Shown here piece after piece: positions 60,748 to 64,000 of a stretch of 64,000 bases of DNA. The stretch's first letter is position 1. Each line of letters begins with the position of its first letter. The position numbers and the translations under genes are program-made. A model generated the notes under the pieces. That model made no database searches and had not been told where the DNA came from. It saw only the letters and a program-made list of their open reading frames with translations. This DNA is from Lacihabitans sp. CS3-21 (lineage in GTDB: Bacteria; Bacteroidota; Bacteroidia; Cytophagales; Spirosomataceae), in contig NZ_RJUD01000113.1 in NCBI RefSeq assembly GCF_024343675.1, positions 124,001 to 188,000 on the forward strand. Reading direction: 5' to 3'.

Positions 60748-61572
60748 TTATTTGACTTTTCTGATGTAGATATTGCCTTGCATGGTTTTCATCATAATTT
60801 CCGAACCGCCACCGTTAATTTTGCCGTAGGTCCAGTCGTCTTTTTTGATTTTATAAAGACCATTTTCTTTGTCAATCGACTGATTTATTTTTGAGGAGGT
60901 TTTATCAACATCAATATCGAAATCGGTAAATACATCACCCATATCAGTTTTTAGTTTTACGTTGGCTTTCAAGCTTCCTGGAAACGTAACATCCACTTTG
61001 CCGTTGAGTGTTGTGAAGGCCATTGGTGTGTTGGGAGTTATTTCGGTAAAGTTGACCAAAATGTCTTTGTTGATGGTGTTGGCCACTACCGAACCACCCA
61101 CGTTTTTCATTTTTATAAAGCCGTTGATGTTGCTTATTTCAAGATTTCCAACGACGTTTTCAATCGAAATGTCGCCATTGTTAATCGTACTCACTTTGAG
61201 CGAAAACTTATGAGGTACTTTGATGGTCAGGTTTACATGCATATTTACATTATCTACTCCCACGTTCACCGTGTTATTTTTTTCTTTGGCAGTTAGTTCA
61301 AACCCATCATTTGAATTAATTCTTTTCATTCCTTCAGACTCTTGGTTTTGTTTCTTGTGATTTTTTTCTACAGAAATAGCATCAATAACGACTTCTTTTC
61401 CGGCATAGCCAATCACTTTTATGGAGCCAGTGATGATACCCACATTTAGTTTTCCTTCTTTATTGGGATCTGACAATGGAATGGTTAGTTGTTCTTTTTC
61501 TTGACTTTTTGCAAAAAATGGAATTGCTACAGAAAGCAATAGAACTGCGAATATTATCTTATGTATTTTCAT
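60748..61572 (-). CDS. DUF4097-family exported protein, copy 1
   Basis: The protein of 274 residues has a signal peptide (MKIHKIIFAVLLLSVAIPFFAKSQ) and a right-handed beta-helix-like DUF4097 region (VKVIGYAGKEVVIDAI, DISIENVVGNLEISNINGF, KMKNVGGSVVANTING-type repeats). Such proteins are predicted adhesins or envelope-stress proteins. It lies 38 bases after a second DUF4097 gene and is part of the sigma-factor operon. Repeats of about 20 residues with GNLEIS-like motifs are visible. Confidence 0.83.
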   Translation of the reverse strand: MKIHKIIFAVLLLSVAIPFFAKSQEKEQLTIPLSDPNKEGKLNVGIITGSIKVIGYAGKEVVIDAISVEKNHKKQNQESEGMKRINSNDGFELTAKEKNNTVNVGVDNVNMHVNLTIKVPHKFSLKVSTINNGDISIENVVGNLEISNINGFIKMKNVGGSVVANTINKDILVNFTEITPNTPMAFTTLNGKVDVTFPGSLKANVKLKTDMGDVFTDFDIDVDKTSSKINQSIDKENGLYKIKKDDWTYGKINGGGSEIMMKTMQGNIYIRKVK

Positions 61573-61610
61573 TTTTTTATTTGTTTTGTAAAGCAATTTA
61601 AAATATTGCC

Positions 61611-62468
61611 TTACGATTTTTTAATATAAATATTTCCGTTAAAAGTCTCGAATTTTAGGTTTTTGCCGCCACTTCCAATTCTTATGGCACTTCCTTTATT
61701 GAGTTTATGTACAGTTCCACCCTCATTTTCTTTGGTAGTTTTTGTGATTGTCGAAGGCAGTTTTTCTACATTCTCAAAGTCTGTATAAAATTCGCCATTA
61801 AAACTTTTGAAAGAGCAATCTGCCGAAAGATCACTTGGGAAAATTACCGTTAACTTACCATTCAGTGTATAATATTTAGAATTATCAGGCGGCAAAGCTA
61901 CATAATTGATATTGACATCGCCATTGATGGTATGAATTTCGTTGGCATTTTTTGCATTATTTACGGTGATTTTCCCATTGATATTATTCACTTTCATAAA
62001 TCCTTCTACGTCATTAACCACAATGTCGCCATTATTTATAGTCGACACAACTAGATTTAGGGTTTTGGGCACTTTTATAGTAAAATCGAGATTGTGGTGA
62101 AATTGAATTTTTCTTTGGTCATTATTCCGTTTTTCGTTGTTGCGATTGGGCCGAGAGTCCCAGGGTTCGAAAATGTAAACAATTACACTATCGCCTTTTT
62201 GCTCAAACTCTAACTTAAATTCTCTCTTTCCCTGTTCCATAATCTCGTTTGTTTTGCCAGAGATTGTTTTGTCAACTTCAATAAGCACTTTATTTCCCTC
62301 ATAACCTTCCACTTTTATGTGGCCGTCGATGTTGTAAACTGCCAGAACGCTCGTGGGCGAAACGGTAAACGCTTTGTTTATTTTTTCTTTAAATTTGGTG
62401 TCTTGTGCACTCGAATTTGTGCATGAGATTACCATTACCGACAATATCGGTATGATTAGCTTTTTCAT
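61611..62468 (-). CDS. DUF4097-family lipoprotein, copy 2
   Basis: The protein of 285 residues is a predicted lipoprotein (lipobox VISC, Cys16). A DUF4097 beta-helix follows, with IKVEGYEGNKVLIEV, GDIVVNDVEGFMKVNNING and ITVNNAKNANEIHTIN repeats. It differs from copy 1 in its N-terminus and in a basic Asn-rich insert (NRNNEKRNNDQRK). It lies 33 bases after the HEAT-repeat gene and is probably co-transcribed with it. A role in sensing or reinforcing the envelope is likely; no direct evidence. Confidence 0.83.
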   Translation of the reverse strand: MKKLIIPILSVMVISCTNSSAQDTKFKEKINKAFTVSPTSVLAVYNIDGHIKVEGYEGNKVLIEVDKTISGKTNEIMEQGKREFKLEFEQKGDSVIVYIFEPWDSRPNRNNEKRNNDQRKIQFHHNLDFTIKVPKTLNLVVSTINNGDIVVNDVEGFMKVNNINGKITVNNAKNANEIHTINGDVNINYVALPPDNSKYYTLNGKLTVIFPSDLSADCSFKSFNGEFYTDFENVEKLPSTITKTTKENEGGTVHKLNKGSAIRIGSGGKNLKFETFNGNIYIKKS

Positions 62469-62501
62469 AATTTTTGTTTTGATTTTATATTTTGAAACTT
62501 C

Positions 62502-63221
62502 TTACGACAGCACCAGAATCGTTTTTTCGATTTTGCCTTTTACAGCATCATTGAGGTTTTCTTTTCTGAGCAACTCCTTAAATTGTTTGACAGAACGCTT
62601 CTCTTGTAGTTTCACCATCGCATCGGCCAATGCGACTTGCATCAAAGGTGATTCTTGGGTAAGAAGCGATTGCACCAAGCCCTCACGTACTTTTGGGTTC
62701 TCTGCTAATTGAATCAAGGCTTCGAGTGTTACGAGGCGTACGTTCTCGTTTTGGTCGAAATTGAGTGTTGTCAGCAGTGCATCTATTACTTGGTCGTCAA
62801 CATTATTTAGTTCTTGTGTGTAACTAACTGCTTTTAGTCGCTCAGTGGCAACTGGATTTTCGAGCATAGAGAGCATCATCATTTGCTTCATATCTTGCAC
62901 TTCTGAAGATAACCTTTTTACTTCATTGCTGTTGGCTGCCACTTCACTGTTAGGTTTTCCAATAAAATATCCAGCACCGCTACTGATTACAATGAGTATC
63001 ATGGCATAGGCCCAATTATAGGCAGGTTTGTATGCAAATAGCGTTTTGAAACGTTCAAGTAGGATTTGAAAAATACCTTCTTTTTTGGCTTCCTCTTCCG
63101 CTTTGAAAGTGTCAAGCATTGCATGAAAACGAATTTTCACATCTTTGCTTGGCTCAGGAACTCGCAGTTTGCCCATTTGTTCCCAAAGCGTTTTTTCAAT
63201 ATCATCAAATTGTTCGTCCAT
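62502..63221 (-). CDS. Membrane-anchored HEAT-repeat protein, probable anti-sigma factor
   Basis: The protein of 239 residues has a cytoplasmic N-terminal part (1-66, DIEKTLWEQMGKLRVPEPS), one transmembrane helix at about 69-88 (WAYAMILIVISSGAGYFIG) and a C-terminal HEAT-repeat region (about 110-239, VIDALLTTLNFDQNENVRLVTLEALIQLA). This order matches that of anti-sigma factors encoded next to ECF sigma genes, with a sensor domain outside. It lies 62 bases after the sigma factor gene. It does not contain a ZAS zinc motif, so it would be a non-classical anti-sigma. Confidence 0.78.
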   Translation of the reverse strand: MDEQFDDIEKTLWEQMGKLRVPEPSKDVKIRFHAMLDTFKAEEEAKKEGIFQILLERFKTLFAYKPAYNWAYAMILIVISSGAGYFIGKPNSEVAANSNEVKRLSSEVQDMKQMMMLSMLENPVATERLKAVSYTQELNNVDDQVIDALLTTLNFDQNENVRLVTLEALIQLAENPKVREGLVQSLLTQESPLMQVALADAMVKLQEKRSVKQFKELLRKENLNDAVKGKIEKTILVLS

Positions 63222-63283
63222 TTCTTTTTATCAAATAATAGGGAGTTTCTAAACCGAAACCAGCCTTTTTGTTTTATTGATTT

Positions 63284-63835
63284 TTAATGTGTTTCTTTCA
63301 AAAATATACCCTTCAATTCTTTCATAGCACGGTGCACTTTTACTTTGATGTTTCCTTCTGAAGTTTTAAGAATTTCGGCAATTTCTTGATACGACAATTC
63401 TTGAAAACGACTCAAAATCAAAACTTCTCGGTGATCAGGACTCAATTTCGCCAAAGCTTGGTGCAGAACTTCAGATTCTTGTTTTGTTTCAAGCTGAACA
63501 TCTGCTGCTGGCGTCGAAATTGTCCTTTCGCTCCTTGGCGTGATGTCTGCTTCATAAACCACTCTGTTGTTTTTCTTGGCAGCATCATTGACTACATTTC
63601 TGGCCAAATGAAACATCCAAGTTCTGAACTCACCCTCCCCCGAAAAAGTATGGCGGTATTTCAACATTCTATAAAATACCGTTTGTACTAAATCTTCACT
63701 CTGTGCCACCTGACCCGTGGTGTGATATAAAAAACCAAACAAAGGCTTATGATAACGCTCAAACAACAAGCCCATCTTGTCTAAATCACCAGCTTTCACT
63801 TTAAGCATGAGGCTATTGTCTGTTAATGCGTTCAA
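63284..63835 (-). CDS. ECF RNA polymerase sigma factor
   Basis: The protein of 183 residues has sigma region 2 (about 20-90, RYHKPLFGFLYHTTG, SEDLVQTVFYRML, FRTWMFHLARNVV) and region 4 (about 125-180, LSPDHREVLILSRFQELSYQ and EIAEILKTSEGNIKVKVHRA). The start is uncertain: a TTG at 63835 gives the usual LTDNSLMLKVKAGD lead, while the first ATG is at 63808. It leads the HEAT, DUF4097 and DUF4097 genes and probably drives them. Downstream DUF5916 may be part of the same regulon. Confidence 0.92.
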   Translation of the reverse strand: MNALTDNSLMLKVKAGDLDKMGLLFERYHKPLFGFLYHTTGQVAQSEDLVQTVFYRMLKYRHTFSGEGEFRTWMFHLARNVVNDAAKKNNRVVYEADITPRSERTISTPAADVQLETKQESEVLHQALAKLSPDHREVLILSRFQELSYQEIAEILKTSEGNIKVKVHRAMKELKGIFLKETH

Positions 63836-63938
63836 TCGGTTTGTTTTTTGTTTTTAGGGTGATTTGAACGTGGAAACTCCACTTGTTGAATAAGGTTACA
63901 ATAAAAGTAGAATATTTTTGAAGAAACTTTTTGAAAGA

Positions 63939-63990
63939 GAAAAAAAAAGGAAAATTGGTTACTGGGAAACTTCTCCCCAATAACCAATTT
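63939..63990 (-). terminator. Terminator hairpin at the window edge
   Basis: A stem AAAATTGGTTA...TGGG/CCC...TAACCAATTTT covers about 63951-63990, with an A-tract to its left (a T-run on the - strand). It would end a gene lying beyond the right edge and transcribed towards the window, just before the sigma-factor operon begins. Confidence 0.6.
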
Positions 63991-64000
63991 TCCAATAACC

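Noticed and set aside
63813-63995. Open frame overlapping the start of the sigma factor gene
   Set aside because: It overlaps the sigma gene in another frame and covers a terminator hairpin.
1-64000. CRISPR array, tRNA or rRNA genes, prophage
   Set aside because: No regular direct repeats with spacers, no cloverleaf or rRNA stretches and no phage structural genes were seen by eye. The S74-domain gene alone is not evidence of a prophage.

Overview
The window is AT-rich DNA from a member of the Bacteroidota, most likely an aerobic, polymer-degrading member of the Cytophagales. The genus cannot be fixed from the sequence alone. The signs are TAnnTTTG-type -7 promoter boxes, few Shine-Dalgarno sites, many Sec and lipoprotein signal peptides ending in AQ or SC, FtsX/MacB-type permeases in several copies, and LruC/DUF4842, DUF5916, DUF3472 and NIPSNAP families. 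No rRNA, tRNA, CRISPR array or intact mobile element was seen. The only mobile DNA is a decayed IS3-type transposase fragment.

Region 1 (1-9.7 kb) handles pectin and rhamnogalacturonan. It holds the 3' end of a malate/lactate dehydrogenase-type gene, two unsaturated rhamnogalacturonyl hydrolases (GH105 and GH88/105, the second with an extra C-terminal domain), L-rhamnose mutarotase facing a GntR-type regulator, and three genes joined by ATGA stop/start overlaps (two esterase-like alpha/beta hydrolases and a KdgF-like cupin). Mannonate dehydratase (21-22 kb), a GH43 enzyme (33.5-35.3 kb) and a Gfo/esterase/ThuA group (43.7-47.2 kb) extend the carbohydrate theme. There is no SusC/SusD pair or polysaccharide lyase in the window.

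Region 2 (9.8-19 kb) runs on the + strand. It starts with a biosynthetic core of UbiA prenyltransferase, type III polyketide synthase, methyltransferase and FAD oxidoreductase, the last three overlapping by ATGA. Next come YceI (an isoprenoid-binding family), an ATP-grasp enzyme, a YHS protein, a Crp/Fnr regulator, a DM13 lipoprotein, a barrel-like protein, DinB and NRDE/TANGO2. The core resembles alkylresorcinol/alkylquinone operons with a prenyltransferase added. It is the best candidate in this window for an uncharacterised system, possibly a prenylated phenolic lipid or quinone-like molecule.

Region 3 (19-33.5 kb) has a ClC channel, DUF4177, a HopJ-family protein, uxuA, murE and two tandem LruC-domain lipoprotein genes. 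The two copies share a palindromic upstream element and a nearly identical terminator, and are separated by about 1 kb of decayed DNA containing the IS3 remnant. A DUF3472 lipoprotein, a HIT protein, a polysaccharide flippase and a NIPSNAP protein follow.

Region 4 (33.5-47.2 kb) has GH43, one ABC permease, a TPR histidine kinase with its LuxR-type response regulator, a membrane protein, a secreted protein with an S74 chaperone domain, a receiver-less LytTR protein, and the Tat-exported Gfo oxidoreductase, an esterase and ThuA.

Region 5 (47.3-64 kb) is on the - strand. It has four more ABC permeases with no ATPase, an XRE-DUF4870 membrane regulator between two of them, a CBM9/DUF5916 barrel protein, two DUF4097 proteins, a membrane HEAT-repeat protein and an ECF sigma factor. 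The last four look like one envelope-response operon headed by the sigma factor.
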